64,000 nucleotides of DNA from Rhizophagus clarus (lineage: Eukaryota; Glomeromycota; Glomeromycetes; Glomerales; Glomeraceae), in assembly GCA_015698045.1 (NCBI GenBank), contig BLAL01000252.1, forward strand, positions 186,001 through 250,000, read 5' to 3'. A program made the position numbers and the translations under genes. The notes under the pieces are model-generated. The model saw nothing but the letters and a program-made list of their open reading frames with translations. It did no database searches and was not told where the DNA came from. How positions within the stretch are numbered: the first letter of the stretch is position 1; every line of letters starts with the position of its first letter. Shown here piece after piece: positions 35,559-49,116 of this stretch.

Positions 35559-38500
35559 ATGCATATGTCTTATGGGAAAACGCGTATGGCAGGTGTCCCG
35601 AATTCAAGAAATCAAAGAGCAAAAGTAAGTTTAATAATATTAAAAAATTATGTTATTTTCATTATTGTATCTATTTTATGAACTTCATGTAACAATTTTT
35701 TATGCGATTTAACGATTTACAATTAGCTCGCCGCCGATTACCAAGAATTATTAAAAGAACTTTCAACACATAATATACGGTCAGTCGGCAATTATGCCCT
35801 AGAAGATACTCTGGGTGAAGGTAAACGAAAGAGTTTTTTTAATACAATTATGAATTTATGTTTTTATTTCGATAACAATTTTTAATTCAATTTATTTTAG
35901 GAACATATGGAAAAGTAAAACGAGCAACGCATAAACTGACCGGCCAAAAAGTATAATATTTTAATTATTTGACTATTTCATTTTTAATATGATTTTCTTC
36001 CCGATAACATGACTATGTTTCTTATTCAGGTCGCAATAAAAATAATACCAAAACTTCATGCTGAGAACCTTACTCGTGAAATACATCACCACCGTTATTT
36101 GCATCACCCTAATATCATATCCCTACTCGAAGTTATACCAACAGAAACCGAAATTTATATGGTACTGGAATATTGTGAAGGTGGAGAATTATATGATTTT
36201 TTGGTTGAACGTGGGCGCCTGAGGGAGAATCTGGCGAGAAAAATGTTTGGCCAATTATGTAGGGCGGTCAAATATTGTCATGACAGGAGAGTAGTTCATA
36301 GGTACGAGTTACGCCCGATTTGCAATTGTCAATCACTGATTTATAGATTTATAGATTTAATGAGTTATCGCAATTTGTAACGTAGGGACCTGAAACTCGA
36401 AAATATTCTTCTCGATTCTCATAATAATGTAAAGTTGGGTGATTTTGGTTTCACACGAGAGTGCGAAAGCAAAAAATTACTGGAAACAATTTGCGGTTCT
36501 ACTGGATATTCTGCTCCAGGTACGTGCATACTCTCTATAGTAAAATAAGAAAAAAAAAATAGTGGAATTTGCAGGATATTAGAGATTTAATTTCAAGCAT
36601 ACGAGTCTCGATAGTGAATCTATTTAGTCAAAGCTTAGGGAAATTTTACTACTGTAAAACGAATATTTCAAGTAATCTGAAAAGGTGAAATTTATTAGTG
36701 TTACTAATAAATTCTCAAAGTTTTCTCCTCATTTTCCTGATAGTCTACACTCGGTTTATAATAGAGTGTGCTATTTATTTTCATAGATTTTGATTTCACT
36801 TTTCTTTAAGAACTTTGAGTTTCTCTCTAGATGCTATTATTTGTTGTACTCAATTCTATTCGTATAACCTTCAATTTTCTTTTCTTTAGAGATGTTACTT
36901 GCCAAGAAATATTCTGGTCTAGGTAAATATTAAAAATTTAAATCTTGAAATCGAACTGTGCGTTTAATTTTAGTATTAATCACCAATTGATTAAATAGAG
37001 GTTGACATATGGTCACTCGGTGTCATTCTCTACACATTACTATGCGGGGCGCTTCCTTTTGACGATGATGACGAAAATGAAATGAAACACAAGATAATAA
37101 AGGGCGAATATGAAATGGAAGAGTTTTTATCAGACGGTATTTATAGTAAAAAAAAAAAAAAAAGCAAATAGACAAAGTCAAATTGAAAGACTTGTTCAAA
37201 CAATGTGTTATAATTCATAATTGAACTTATTAAATTGATTTTTTATAATTACAGAAGCTAAAGACCTTATACGATCAATATTGCAATTGGAGCCATCAGA
37301 GCGACCAACATTAAAACAGATTTTGCAACATACGTGGTTTACAATTAAAGATGAGGAAGAAGAATACAACGATGATGATGATGATGATTGGGCTACAGAT
37401 GACATAGCCGACGACGAGTCAATATCATCAATCGAAGAAGAGAATAGTGTGAAGGAACCTACAAAAGGAGTAACAATTGTCTCACGTTCCAAGGATAGTC
37501 ATCTAGATGCAACAAGTCATCTTGAACGACAACGACAAGAAATTTTTTTAACAAAACAAAATTCATCTCAGAATAATTATCCAATGACATATACCCGACA
37601 TAGTCGGTATAATAATTATGCCACAGAATCAACAACATCAACTGCGCCTTCGGCTTTTAAAAATCGAATGAAAGTCTTTACACCTGCACCTAGTTCATCA
37701 ACACAAAAAACTTGGGGACCGTCAACATCAAAAACATCTAGAAGATCTTCAATTGATAGTAAGGCTTTTAACGAAAAAGTTTTATTTACAACTCCTGAAG
37801 AAAAAGAATTATTAGAAAAGCTAGACAACTTAGGATTTGATATAGCAGGAATTAAAAATAGTGTTTTAGAAGGTAAAGTTGATTCCGCAAGTGGACTTTG
37901 GTGGCTTTTGTTAACTAAATTAAGAAAAAAGAAAAAGATTGAAGGAGCACAAAGCTCTGTAACAACAGTAGATGTGGCTGTTGGTACGAGTGACGATGAA
38001 GTAGTTATAGAGGAAGAAACCGATGATGAAAATGAAGCTGATTCACCAATAAATAATGCAGAACCTAATAGGTTATGTCAAGAAGAGGAAGAAAAAGCGG
38101 TAGAAAATTCAGAAGAAATAATACCGCCAACACCACCACCAAAAACTTATCATGCAGCTCCTGCTTCACGTGAAAGACGTAAATCGTTGATATTATCACA
38201 TCCTGAGGCTGTTGAACCCGTTTTAACCACAATTACTGCAATGGCTTCTCCTCCTTTATCACCTAAAAGATATTCCTCATTTACCAGCCCTATAAGTTCA
38301 CGTTCAGTTAGTCCGATACCGCTTAGTAGTCCTGCGCCAATGCCTATACCGAACGGTAAAAGTAATCATCGAAAGAAAGGATTTTTGTCAACGTTGTCAA
38401 CTATCAAGGGATGGTGGATCGGATCAAATAATCCAAAAGACGCTAATAATGCATATAAGAAAAGTATGCTAAATTGGGCGGAGAGTGGTGTAGTAGTCCC

Positions 38501-40121
38501 AGCTGATTTAGTACATACAAAGTCGCGATTCAACAGAAGAAGTGAGAATAAAACACCACCAGGTTATGATGGTACAAATAGTATTAACCTATCAAGAAGA
38601 TCGTCAATAAATCGTAATTCACTGAGAGATAAAAAGAAGAAGAGAGGCTCAATACAAGGAAGCAAAGGGAATAAACGTACTACACCTGCACCTATAATGA
38701 TATCCCCTGTTACGCCTTCTGTTGTACTTTCACAGAATTCACCTACAAGCATGTCGCCAATACCCGGAACTCCACCGGCAGCAAGACCTAGAACAACTAC
38801 TTTGTTTACTAAAAATCGCCGGAATCCTTTTGCATATCCAGGTTCATCCTGGGGACGCAAACAGGTTAAACGACGGAGTATAGGAGCAAATTCAATAAAT
38901 ATTTTAGTGGACAATTTTAATGTTGGTTCTGGTTCTGGTTCATCTGAAAACAATAATTATCTTAATAATCAGGGAAATAGAGACACTTTTGAGAAAAGTG
39001 AGATAGAAGACATTTCTGATGGATTCGAATCTAAGGTTATAAAAGGAAAATCCACAATAGATGAGCAATTAATGGTTGTAGAGTCTTCAAAATCTAAAAC
39101 AATAGTATTAGCTTCACCTCCACCAACTCCACCAACGCCACCACCTCTTCTTACATCAAACAATAACGATAATAATATCAGAACTAATTCATCCCAAATA
39201 TTTAAACAAGAACATATAGGATATAAAGTTGATATATCTCCACACAAGATATCGGAAGAGACTTTAGCATCAAGTGATGATGGTGATGAATCAGAGTATG
39301 TTGATGCTGCCAGCACTTTCACATCTACTCCAAGGTCTCGTACAGCTTCACCTTCACCTTCAACTTCAACATCAGCCTCACCATCTCCGAACAATTCACC
39401 AAAAATCAAACCCGATGGTACTATCACGAACCCACCTACATTCCCTTCACCACCATCACATCAGATAAGTATTTCACCACCAAGAAATTTATCGCAATCC
39501 CCAACAAATCCGGTATCTCCACCTTTATCACCGACGGATTGTGATGTAGATATTCCACTTCGTAATAACTTAAAGAGTCATAATCGTTTAGCGTCATTTC
39601 CACCAGTTCACTCCGATGTATTACAGACATCATCTGGAAGAGGTAAACAGTCAGAAGAGAGAGTTTTCCCTGTCGAAAAATCGCTAACTACTACAAAATC
39701 TGTAATTAATCATTTAATGTCGACACCACCAGAATCGCCGAGATCATCTTCACCGACATCTTCATTACCACATTTGTCAAAACCTTTTAATAAATTATTA
39801 CATTCACGCTCTCATTCCTTACCTTCAACAACTTCATCATTGAACATTGTTAATGAAGAAAATATTGAAGATAATCATCATAGTAGTAGTAATACAAATG
39901 GAGCAATGAGCAATGGTATAGACATTCCAATTAGTAGTAGACGTAATGAATCTAGTTTTAGACGAGATTCTTCACCTTCACCACCAAATATGCCATTTAA
40001 CGTTTCGCAGATGATGTTCTTACATAATAACGGGATAAATCCACGGCGCGGTAGTCCTTTAATATCGAGGAATTCGCGGAGACAGCCCGCAATGATTATG
40101 GAAGAAGACGAAGAAAGTTAA
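35559..40121 (+). CDS. Large CAMKL-family Ser/Thr kinase
   Basis: Exons 35559-35624, 35727-35820, 35901-35950, 36030-36301, 36386-36519, 36890-36922, 36999-37136 and 37255-40121 join in phase to 1217 aa. In-frame ATGs at 35559, 35565 and 35586 compete as the start; an in-frame stop lies just upstream. The kinase domain (about 43-293) has GEGTYGKV, VAIK, a catalytic HRDLKLEN formed across a splice, DFG, and [25 protein letters not shown] marks the CAMKL group (Snf1/MARK/Kin4/Hsl1 relatives). A hydrophobic block near 446-485 ([20 protein letters not shown]) resembles the UBA-like module of this group. The rest is an acidic stretch (DDDDDDW) and about 700 residues of S/P/T/N-rich disorder with SP/TP sites. 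Such kinases act in polarity or cell-cycle control; the exact orthologue is not decided. Confidence 0.93.
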
Positions 40122-40306
40122 TTTTTTTAAAAAAATAATAATAATAATAATAAAAGGATGCATTGGCATCTAATGGACTATTTTTGGGCAATTAGTTGTA
40201 ATATTTAGCTTGTGGTTATATATATTTGAAAAAATTTATTGTCGATTAGCTCTTTTGTTTTTGTTTATATTTATTTACCGTTATTTTTTTTTATTTTTTA
40301 TTTTTA

Positions 40307-40343
<37 letters not shown>

Positions 40344-41721
40344 ATAAAATAAAATAAAATAAAATAAAATAAATATTCAGCATATTACTGTACAAAAACA
40401 AATTAAAAATAGGATTATTTTAATAATATATATTACAAAAATTAACATATTACTTACACTAACTTATTATTATATGCTTTATTTAGATAACTGATTGATG
40501 TAAATATTATTTTATAATTAATGCTAGATTTTTTTAATTGTATATTGATTATATAACTTTATTACAGTAATCACAAGATATTTAATAAATATTCAACATT
40601 AAAATCATTTTTTTATTTATTATAATGTTAATTTTAAAAGATAAATTATATAAATAAAATCCATTTATATTGCTAATATTTTTTAATATTCTTTTAATAA
40701 AAAATATTTATATAGTGCTAATAATTATCAGAAATTTTTTATTAAAATCTTAAAGTATTACTAAATTTTGTTTAATATATATATTAATTTGCAACTGATA
40801 TATACTAAATATAAATTAATTAATAATTCATATATAATAGAAAGTACTAATAAAGAATTTTTTTTTTACTTAATAACCTAAAAATAAATACTGTATAAAT
40901 ATTTAAAATTGAAAAAAAATATTTTAAAGTTATTAACTTAATTTATAAAATATTTAGTATTTCTTACCTAAATTACTTTAATATAACAAACTCTATATTC
41001 TGGTTGATTAGACCTTTATTATAAGTAATTTTGACTTAATACTACTATAATAAATTATTTAGTATAATATAGCAAATTCTTCAATATAATGTATAATTAT
41101 TTTATATTAAATAATTTATTATAATTTTTATTATAGAATCTATAAATATTATACTCTATTATTTTATCTTCTCTTCTTTTTCTTTGTCTTTATCTTTTTC
41201 TTTTTTTGAAAACTTATATTGATAAGTTATAATAAAGACATTTTAACAGAATTTAAAGATATAATACAAAAAACTTTATACTCAAGTATTATAATAATGG
41301 CAAAATTTGGCAAATAAAATTTATTAAAATTTTATTTAATTATTTTATTTTATTTAATAATATTTAATATAATAGTTTAATAAATTTCTTTTTTACTTTT
41401 AGAAGTGATGAGTTTTTAAAATTGAAATAATATACGATATTTAATATAATTGTAAAAATTTAATTAAATATTTTTATTATATTTATAATTATAATTACTT
41501 GATTTAAGATTCTATTTACTTCTAATAGAAGTCTTTTTACAAAATTTCAAATTTACTAGTAATATATAACCTTTTAAAATTATACTAAATTTACCTTAAA
41601 TTTTTAGTAATTTAATAAATTTTTTTTTAAAATATTTATATTAATTATTAAAAAAATATCTCATAATAGTTTAAAATTTTTAATATTTATTAAATAAACT
41701 ATTATTATTTTAATATTTTAA
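40122..41721. other. AT-rich intergenic DNA with microsatellite
   Basis: An (AAAAT)n microsatellite lies at about 40343-40373 just after poly(T)/poly(A) runs. The rest is nearly pure A/T with no gene. Confidence 0.4.
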
Positions 41722-41729
41722 TTATTAAT

Positions 41730-43261
41730 TAATGCTCTGAATAGATCAGATAGGGTTAAGTAATTGGTTTAATCTAATCCATATTATTTAAGTCAGATTA
41801 TCAAATTCATAATCCACTTCAAATTAGATTAAATACCTAATCTTTTAACCTGAATTTTATATTAAAAAATACCAAAATATTTAATTATTAAGTTTTGTAA
41901 GTTTCAGCAATTTTATATATAAAGAAATGTCAAATCTAATTCAATATATTTTTTAAAAAATAAAAAATGATTTTCTTAATCATTTTTAAATAATAAAAAA
42001 AAACCTAAATAATAAAAAAAAATGGTTTTTTAATTGTTTTTAAATAATAAAAAAAAATGGTTTTTTAATTGTTTTTAAATAATAAAAAAAAATGATTTCT
42101 TAATTGTTTTTAAATAATAAAAAAAAAATAATTTTTTAATTGTTTTTAAATAATAAAAAAAAATAATTTCTTTAATAAAAAACACAATTTTTCTAACAAT
42201 AAAAAAAACAATTTTTCTAACTGTTTTTAAACAATAAAAAAAAACAATTTTTCTAACTATTTTTAAACAATAAAAAAAACAATTTTTCTAACTGTTTTTA
42301 AATAATAAAAAAAAACAATTTTTTTAACTATTTTTAAACAATAAAAAAAAACAATTTTTTTAACTATTTTTAAACAATAAAAAAAAACAATTTTTTTAAC
42401 TATTTTTAAACAATAAAAAAAAACAATTTTTTTAACTATTTAAATAATAAAAAAAATAATTTTTTCAACTATTTTTAAATAATAAAAAAAAAACAATTAT
42501 CCAACTATTTTTAAATAATAAAAAAAATAATTTTTCTAACTGTTTTTAAATAATAAGAAAAAATGATTTTTTTAACTATTTTTAAATAATAATAAAAAAC
42601 AATTTTTCTAATTATTTTTAAACAATAAAAAAAACAATTTTTTTAATCATTTTTAAACAATAAAAACAATTTTCCTAATCATTTTTAAACAATAAAAACA
42701 ATTTTCCTAATTATTTTTAAACAATAAAAACAATTTTCCTAATCATTTTTAAACAATAAAAACAATTTTCCTAATCATTTTTAAACAATAAAAACAATTT
42801 TCCTAATCATTTTTAAACAATAAAAACAATTTTCCTAATCATTTTTAAACAATAAAAACAATTTTCCTAATCCTTTTTAAACAATAAAAACAATTTTCCT
42901 AATCATTTTTAAACAATAAAAACAATTTTTCTAATCATTTTTAAACAATAAAAAAAAATTTTCCTAATTATTATTAAATAATAAAAAAATAATTTTTATT
43001 AATTTTTTTAAATAATAAAAAAAATAATTTTTTTAATTGTTTTTAATAATCATTTTAAATATAAAAATACTATAACTAATTGTTTTAACATTTTTTTAGC
43101 ATTTTTTATTTGATTTAAATATTTAAGTTAATGGATTAGATCAGATACCTAACTAATACTGACCTGACCTGAGATTAAATCATAAATTTAATAATCTAAC
43201 CTGAAAATTTTAAATCATTTTATCAGGACATCTGATTTATTAAATTAGATTTAGAGCTTTA
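41730..43261. mobile_element. hAT-like non-autonomous element carrying a minisatellite
   Basis: Left end TAATGCTCTGAATAGATCAG; right end, from the other strand, TAAAGCTCTAAATCTAATTT. An exact 8-bp duplication TTATTAAT flanks it (41722-41729 and 43262-43269). Subterminal regions repeat AATCTAATC / AGATTA words. The interior is a tandem array (see 41950-43040). Non-coding, 1532 bp. Confidence 0.85.
41950..43040. repeat. Minisatellite, about 30 units of 32-37 bp
   Basis: The unit is roughly TTTTTAAACAATAAAAACAA plus TTTTCCTAATCA. Period is about 35 bp at the left (TGGTTTTTTAATTG variants) and about 32 bp at the right, where consecutive units are nearly identical (42660-42930), indicating recent local amplification. 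Confidence 0.9.
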
Positions 43262-43269
43262 TTATTAAT

Positions 43270-45162
43270 TATATAAAATTAAAATATAAATTCATAATTT
43301 ATTAAATATTCAATAATCAGATTTTAATAAATTTATATTATTAGATTCATTTTATTGAAACAGTTCTAATGATGATAAAAACATTTTTTTAAGTTAATAT
43401 TTACCAAAATAAAATTTATTAATGAATTTTATTAATTAATTAAAAAATTATTAAAAAATTTTTTATATTAAAATAATATAAAATTATTTATTTAATATAA
43501 AAATAATACTATGAAATTACAAATTTTTTTAAAATTTTATAAATAATTTTATTTTTTTTTATTTTACTACTATTTTTTTATATTTAAATTCTTTATATAA
43601 TTTTATTTTTTAAATTTATTATGCTATTGCATCTAAAATTATTATGTTATTACTAATTAAATTACTTAATTACCAGTCTACCTAAAATTGGCACTGCATT
43701 ACTAATAAAATTTGAGGTTAAATTTGCCAAATTTGTGTTAGAATATAAACTTCAAAAAAGAATATCTCATAGATAACATATTGGCTTTTAAATAAAAATC
43801 ATATAATATACTAAAAAAATATTTGAAAAACAAATTTGCAAAAAAAAGTTATATATTCACATGCAAAATAACGAGTTTACTATATGCATATGTCAGATTT
43901 ACACCTTAAAATATACGAAATTTTAATATTTCATTTTATTATATTGTGTTATTTACATTAAAACCCTATAATTTTTAGCTTCTAAAGTTGTTTTTAAAAA
44001 CTTTTTCAAAATATTTTTATTATTAAAAATAAGTAAAAGTTGAAAAAAACCAGTTATAGAAATATAATTATGAAATTTTTTTGCAAAGTTAACTTGTCAT
44101 AAAATAAAAGAAAATATTGTATTTATGGTATTTCTATTTGTAAAATGGATGAAACTTGTCTTGCGTGTGAAATGCAAAAAATGCTTTTTTTATTATTACT
44201 ATTAATCCCAAATTTTATTAGTAACATAATGCTGATTTTAGGCAAATCAGCAATTAAATTTTTTATTATAGCCTTATAGTAAAATTAAAATATGAAACTT
44301 AAGATTTATTATATTAATTAAAAAATGATTATACACTATTATATTATGCCATTATATTTAAATTATTATAAAAGTTTGTATTTTTTTTTTATAAATTAAA
44401 GAATTAATTTACAAGTATTTTTATTGAATTATATATTATTTTTATTTATAAAATTAAAGGATTAATTTTATAATATATTATATAAATTATTTATAGTAAA
44501 TAAGTAGTAAATATATAGTAAATTTTATTTTATTATATACTAGATCAGGATTCCAAACATCTCTTATTTAGGTCAGATATAATGTATAGTAAAATTTTCA
44601 ATTTAGAATATCTTAATCAATATTAATGCTATCAAAATAAAATTTATACCATTAAATTTGTTTTATTGAGACGAATCTAATAATATAAATTTTATTAAAA
44701 AAAATCATATCAAATTAATTCTATAATTACAAAATGAAATAAAAAAAAATTTTTTTATCAAAGAAAAAAATTTTTTTTTTAATAGATAAAATTGAACAGA
44801 TCAAACAGATATCTGTTGAACCATCTAATCAATCTGGTCAATTTGGTAATACAAAACAATTCATTAGATAAACAGATATCTATTGATCCATCTGATCAAT
44901 CCTATTACACAATCTGGTCAATCTGAATCTGGTCAATTTTTGGATAAATGACCAGATATCTGGATTGACAAATTTTAGAGCATACCTCTAGAATTATATA
45001 ATTCTGTAATTCTGTAATTATTAAGTAATTTATTAGAAAAGATCTGAATTTTGTATTTAATTTTGAATTCTATATTTAATTTTATATTACAAAAATATTT
45101 GGCCAGAATTAGCCTAAATTTTAGCTGAATTATATTTAAAAATTTAATAAACTATAATACTA
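43270..45162. other. AT-rich desert with dispersed repeat copies
   Basis: No gene. At 44541-44720 lies a copy of a dispersed repeat also seen at 60040-60210 (shared CAGATATAATGTATAGTAAA), which contains the same diverged core as the 189-bp unit of the 3293-3910 element. At 44780-44970 the words CAGATATCTG, ATCTGGTCAAT and CATCTGATCAATC recur. A GGCCAGAATTAGCC relic is near 45105. Confidence 0.5.
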
Positions 45163-45683
45163 TAACTAGTTAAGGTTGCCAAGCGAAATCTATTTTGGAT
45201 TTTGTGAAATGTCAAAACTTTACTTAATGACATTTAAACTGGTGACGAAATGTTTTGGTAATATTGAAATGTCAAAACTATGCAGAATGGCGAAACTGCG
45301 GTGAAATGCTTCAGCCAATAAAATGTGATGATCCTAATAATCACAGATATTTAATATCTAATATCGGGTATATTCAAATTTACTGAAGTTCAATATAAAC
45401 TACTTACTTTCATTGGTATGTTGCTCGTTATTGACAATACATTATGTTAATAATACATTACGTTAGCAACACTTTACGTTAGCAGTACCTTACTTTGTGT
45501 AAGTTAAGAAGAGTGAACTGTTAATAGCATATGAAGGCACTCTACACAATTGTCCAATACATTTGCTTTTGTACTAATGTACCACTTCGTTCAGTTAAAA
45601 CTGTTCGCATACAGACTTTACGGCCAAACAAAGACAACTGAATTCCTCTTTATTTGGAATCTCTGCAAAGCAGAAACTACTTT

Positions 45684-46101
45684 TAAGAATGGCCCCAAAA
45701 TTGATTTTCCCAAAATCTGAAACATTTTGGCTGGCCAAAATTAAGGCTAAAATCCGTAATTCCAGCCGAAATGCCAAAATTAAAATTAACCAATAAAAAT
45801 GCGACACATGAAAACGGGTATATCGATTATTTCCATATTGGGCAATAGCCATTTCACAAAAATCGATTTTGGTAAGAACGAATCTAGCATCTTGTGTAAC
45901 ATAAATTTCCTAAAAAGGAAATTCCATGATTTCTGTAATTCCGGCCAGAATTAACCCATAATTTTGGCCAAAATTATATATTTAATTTCGGCATTTCGGC
46001 TGGAATTTCAGATTTCAGAATTTCAGATTTGGTTGGAATTTCAGATTACAGTTTCAGAATTTCAGTAAATCCGAAATATTTCAGTTTCAGAGTCATCCTT
46101 A
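45684..46101. mobile_element. Nested TAAGG-type element, 418 bp
   Basis: Left end TAAGAATGGCCCCAAAATTG; right end inverted TAAGGATGACTCTGAAACTG. Flanks ACTACTTT (45676-45683) and ATTACTTT (46102-46109) form an 8-bp duplication with one mismatch. The interior is dominated by GGCCAAAATT, CATTTCGGC and, toward the right end, ATTTCAGATT / TTTCAGAATT words. Confidence 0.78.
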
Positions 46102-46329
46102 ATTACTTTATTTAATATAATACCAGGTTCATTATGGCGATCATGTTATGCAATTATATTTCTAGTTAAGCAAAATTTGTAATGTTAAAATTATTAATAT
46201 TCGGTGTTATATTTAATTTACATTATTTAGATGCAATGTATATAGTTTGTGTATGATAAACAAGAGGTACACAAAATTATTTTATTTGAAAACTTTTTTT
46301 CGTGTTTTTTTTTTAAATTTCAAAATTTT

Positions 46330-48867
46330 TTACAAATAATATTTCTTCAAATTGATCCAATAGCACCTATTGATCTAGAAACTCAAAGATCTGGAAGGGA
46401 AAAACATGTAGATGGACGACCATTAGGACTGATATGGTAACATTTTATCAAAAAGGGTACAGTTTCTCCCAGAAAATTTAAGGCAGAATGTAAATATTGT
46501 TCAAAAACATGGAATCGCGGTGAAACACCTGTCTTAGAGGAACATCTTGCGAGCCATTGTTTAAATGTGCTATGACTTGTTTTACGTGAATATATGGAAA
46601 AAGTCAGAAATTGGGAAAATATTTCTAACAAGAAAAGAAAGGTTGATAAGTCTGTAGTTGGTCAAACTACTATGACAGCTTTTCATGATTTAACCAACCT
46701 TTCCAAAGCAAGAATAAATCAGATCAATTCTGTTCTAGTAAAATGTTTTATTTGTTGTGGAATAACATTTAGAATTATAGAGCATCCTTTTTTCATTAAC
46801 CTTTTGAAGGAACTCAACGCTGATTATAATCCCTCAACACGTGAATACTTATCTAACCGTTTACTTGAAACTGAGTTATATAATGTTAATGAAAAGATAA
46901 ATGAGGATATTAAGAATCAACGAAGTTTGACTCTCAGTAAGTCCTTTCATTTACTCTATTATATTACTTATTTCTTTATCCTTAAAGCTCTGGATGGATG
47001 GACTTCTGGACGCCATCAATCCATTTGGAATTTTATTATCCTTACTCCATCACGTAAGGAATATCTATACCAACTTTCAGATCTATTATTAGATTCATAT
47101 ACCACTGAGTATTTGGCTATGCAAATTGAGAAGATTATTAAAAGTGTGGGGTCTGATCATATTCTGGCTATAGTCTCAAATAATGCTGCTAATATTAGAA
47201 AAGCAAAAGCAATCATCAATGAAAAATATCTGAAAATTAAGAGTGTTCAGTGTATTTCTTACTGCATTAATTTAATTGCATGTGATATTGTTAAACACAA
47301 TTTTGCGGATAGATTGCTTCATAGAGTGAATATATTAACAGCCTTTTTTTGCAGCTCACATATGGCTGGTAAGAGATATATATTAATTTTATGAATAAAT
47401 TCTATTTTATTATTCAAATATTAATTAAATTAATATATTGTAGGTAGTAAATTTTGAAAATTAATTGAGGAATCTGGTATTAAAGGCGGCGGTCTTAAAT
47501 TATATTGCATAATTAAATGGACCACTTCAAGTGAATCAGTAAATTCTGTTTAAATTTAAAATCAATCCTTAAAAAGATAATGATGTTATTGAATTTTGTA
47601 ACAATAAATTTAAAAACAAATTTTAAAATTTAAAATATTTACATTTTTAGATGGTAAATGAGCATGAGAATCTTTTAACCAATTATCATATAAAGTTAAT
47701 TATCCAAGAACGTAATTTTTTTCAGATCTTAAAATTTTGGCCTTTGTATTAAATCCATTACGAAAGGCCATTTTTTCTTTAGAATTCAGAAGTGCAACTT
47801 TGGCAGACTGTAATTTAAATTTGGCCAAACTTGGAGCAGTTCTTAAAAACTTACCACGAAGTTTTCATTATGATTTTCGTAATCATTGTTATGACGTGAT
47901 GAATAAACAATTTGAGAAATTCAATGATGATAAATATTTTCTTTGTTTTTATTTACATCCTTTATATCGAGATAAGTTTATTAATTTATTATATAATTAA
48001 TTTAATTTAATAATTAATTTAAATTTGAAATTTACTCGCATATAACAAAAATCTTCTTAGATGTTCCTTTAAAAAGTGGTGTTTACGCAAAATTAGCAAA
48101 AACAGCTCTGAGTATTGGTAAAAATTTAGGATTTGATCTTGAACAATCACGTGCTCTATGTTCGCAATTGGGCCAATATAAAAAAAAAGAATTTCCATTT
48201 GATTTGGAATTTGGTTATAGATTTCAAGAACTAATCAATTGGTGGAATTTAATTGAAACTAAATCTGAACCAGAATCTTTACCTATTGTTGCTTTATATC
48301 TTTTTTCAATCTGCCCAAATTCCGCATCCTGTAAGAGAGATTTTTTCAATCTAGGATGGCTTACTAATAAACGTTGTTTACAACTAGGAGTTGAAACTTT
48401 AGAATCTATGTGTAAGATGATTATTTATTGGAAATGTAATGCAAGAAAAGAATTTGATTTTTTCAGTCAAGAAATGAAAAATAAATCAAAATTAAATGAG
48501 ATTGAATTAAATAAAAGAGTTATTGAAGCTTTAGCTAAAACTGATAATACAGATGAAGAAGAAAATAATGAATTTGAAGATAATTCATCACAGCCTGTAC
48601 GAAGAACAATAAATGGTGAAATTATTCCACATAATAATGTAGTGGTTTTAATTGAAAGTATTTGGAAATTGATTTATCAAATAATTTGATTTTAAAGATA
48701 TTGGTAATATACCTAAGGACTTAGATGATGACTTTATTGATAATGAAAAAAATAATAATAAAGATATTGTTTTAACAGATGATAAAATTGTTGATGATAC
48801 GAATGGTAGAGGTATATTAAATTACAATGTTGATGATTTGTTTAATGAATATGTAAATGAAAATTAA
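46330..48867 (+). pseudogene. hAT transposase with BED finger (broken)
   Basis: A BED-type finger is readable at about 46437-46575 (ECKYCSKTW, then EEHLASHC). The catalytic region follows in the longest open frame (46594-47394): PFFINLLKELNADYNPSTRE, LDGWTSGRHQSIWNFIILTP and ISYCINLIACDIVKHNF. The dimerisation/C-terminal part is at 48060-48700 (LYLFSICPNSASC) and an acidic tail ends YVNEN-stop at 48867. Introns are likely at about 47371-47444 and further on. Several stops break the frame. Two expected catalytic acids are changed: the SDN motif reads SNN, and the C-E-R motif reads CKR, both G-to-A type changes. The protein would have cut at the TAAGGTTG ends; this copy cannot be active. Confidence 0.88.
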
Positions 48868-49116
48868 TGGAATAATTTATAAAAATTAAATAATAATATA
48901 TAAATAAAGATAACATTTAGCGAATTTATAAATTTCTTATATTTTAAAAATTTTTGATTTTTTTTTTCTATTAAAAAAATAAAATAACGTGAGAAGTTTT
49001 TAAATTATTTCTAACTTTTATAGGAAAAGATATGCATAATAATATAAAATAATAAAATATGTATATTAAATATAAGTTACAGACGTATATTTTACTATTA
49101 TATACTATATATTGTT

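Noticed and set aside
35185-35560. Possible LTR-like remnant upstream of the kinase gene
   Set aside because: A TATA-like box and an inverted repeat are present, but no second copy or clear terminal repeat was found, so it is treated as promoter DNA.
38564-39468. Several 64-152-residue frames antisense or out of frame within the kinase tail
   Set aside because: Shadows of the large disordered-tail exon.
41950-43040. Could the regular array be CRISPR?
   Set aside because: Units are contiguous without unique spacers, and the context is eukaryotic; it is a minisatellite.
45595-45852. 85-residue minus-strand frame at the left of the hAT element
   Set aside because: Runs across the border of a nested MITE; not a gene.
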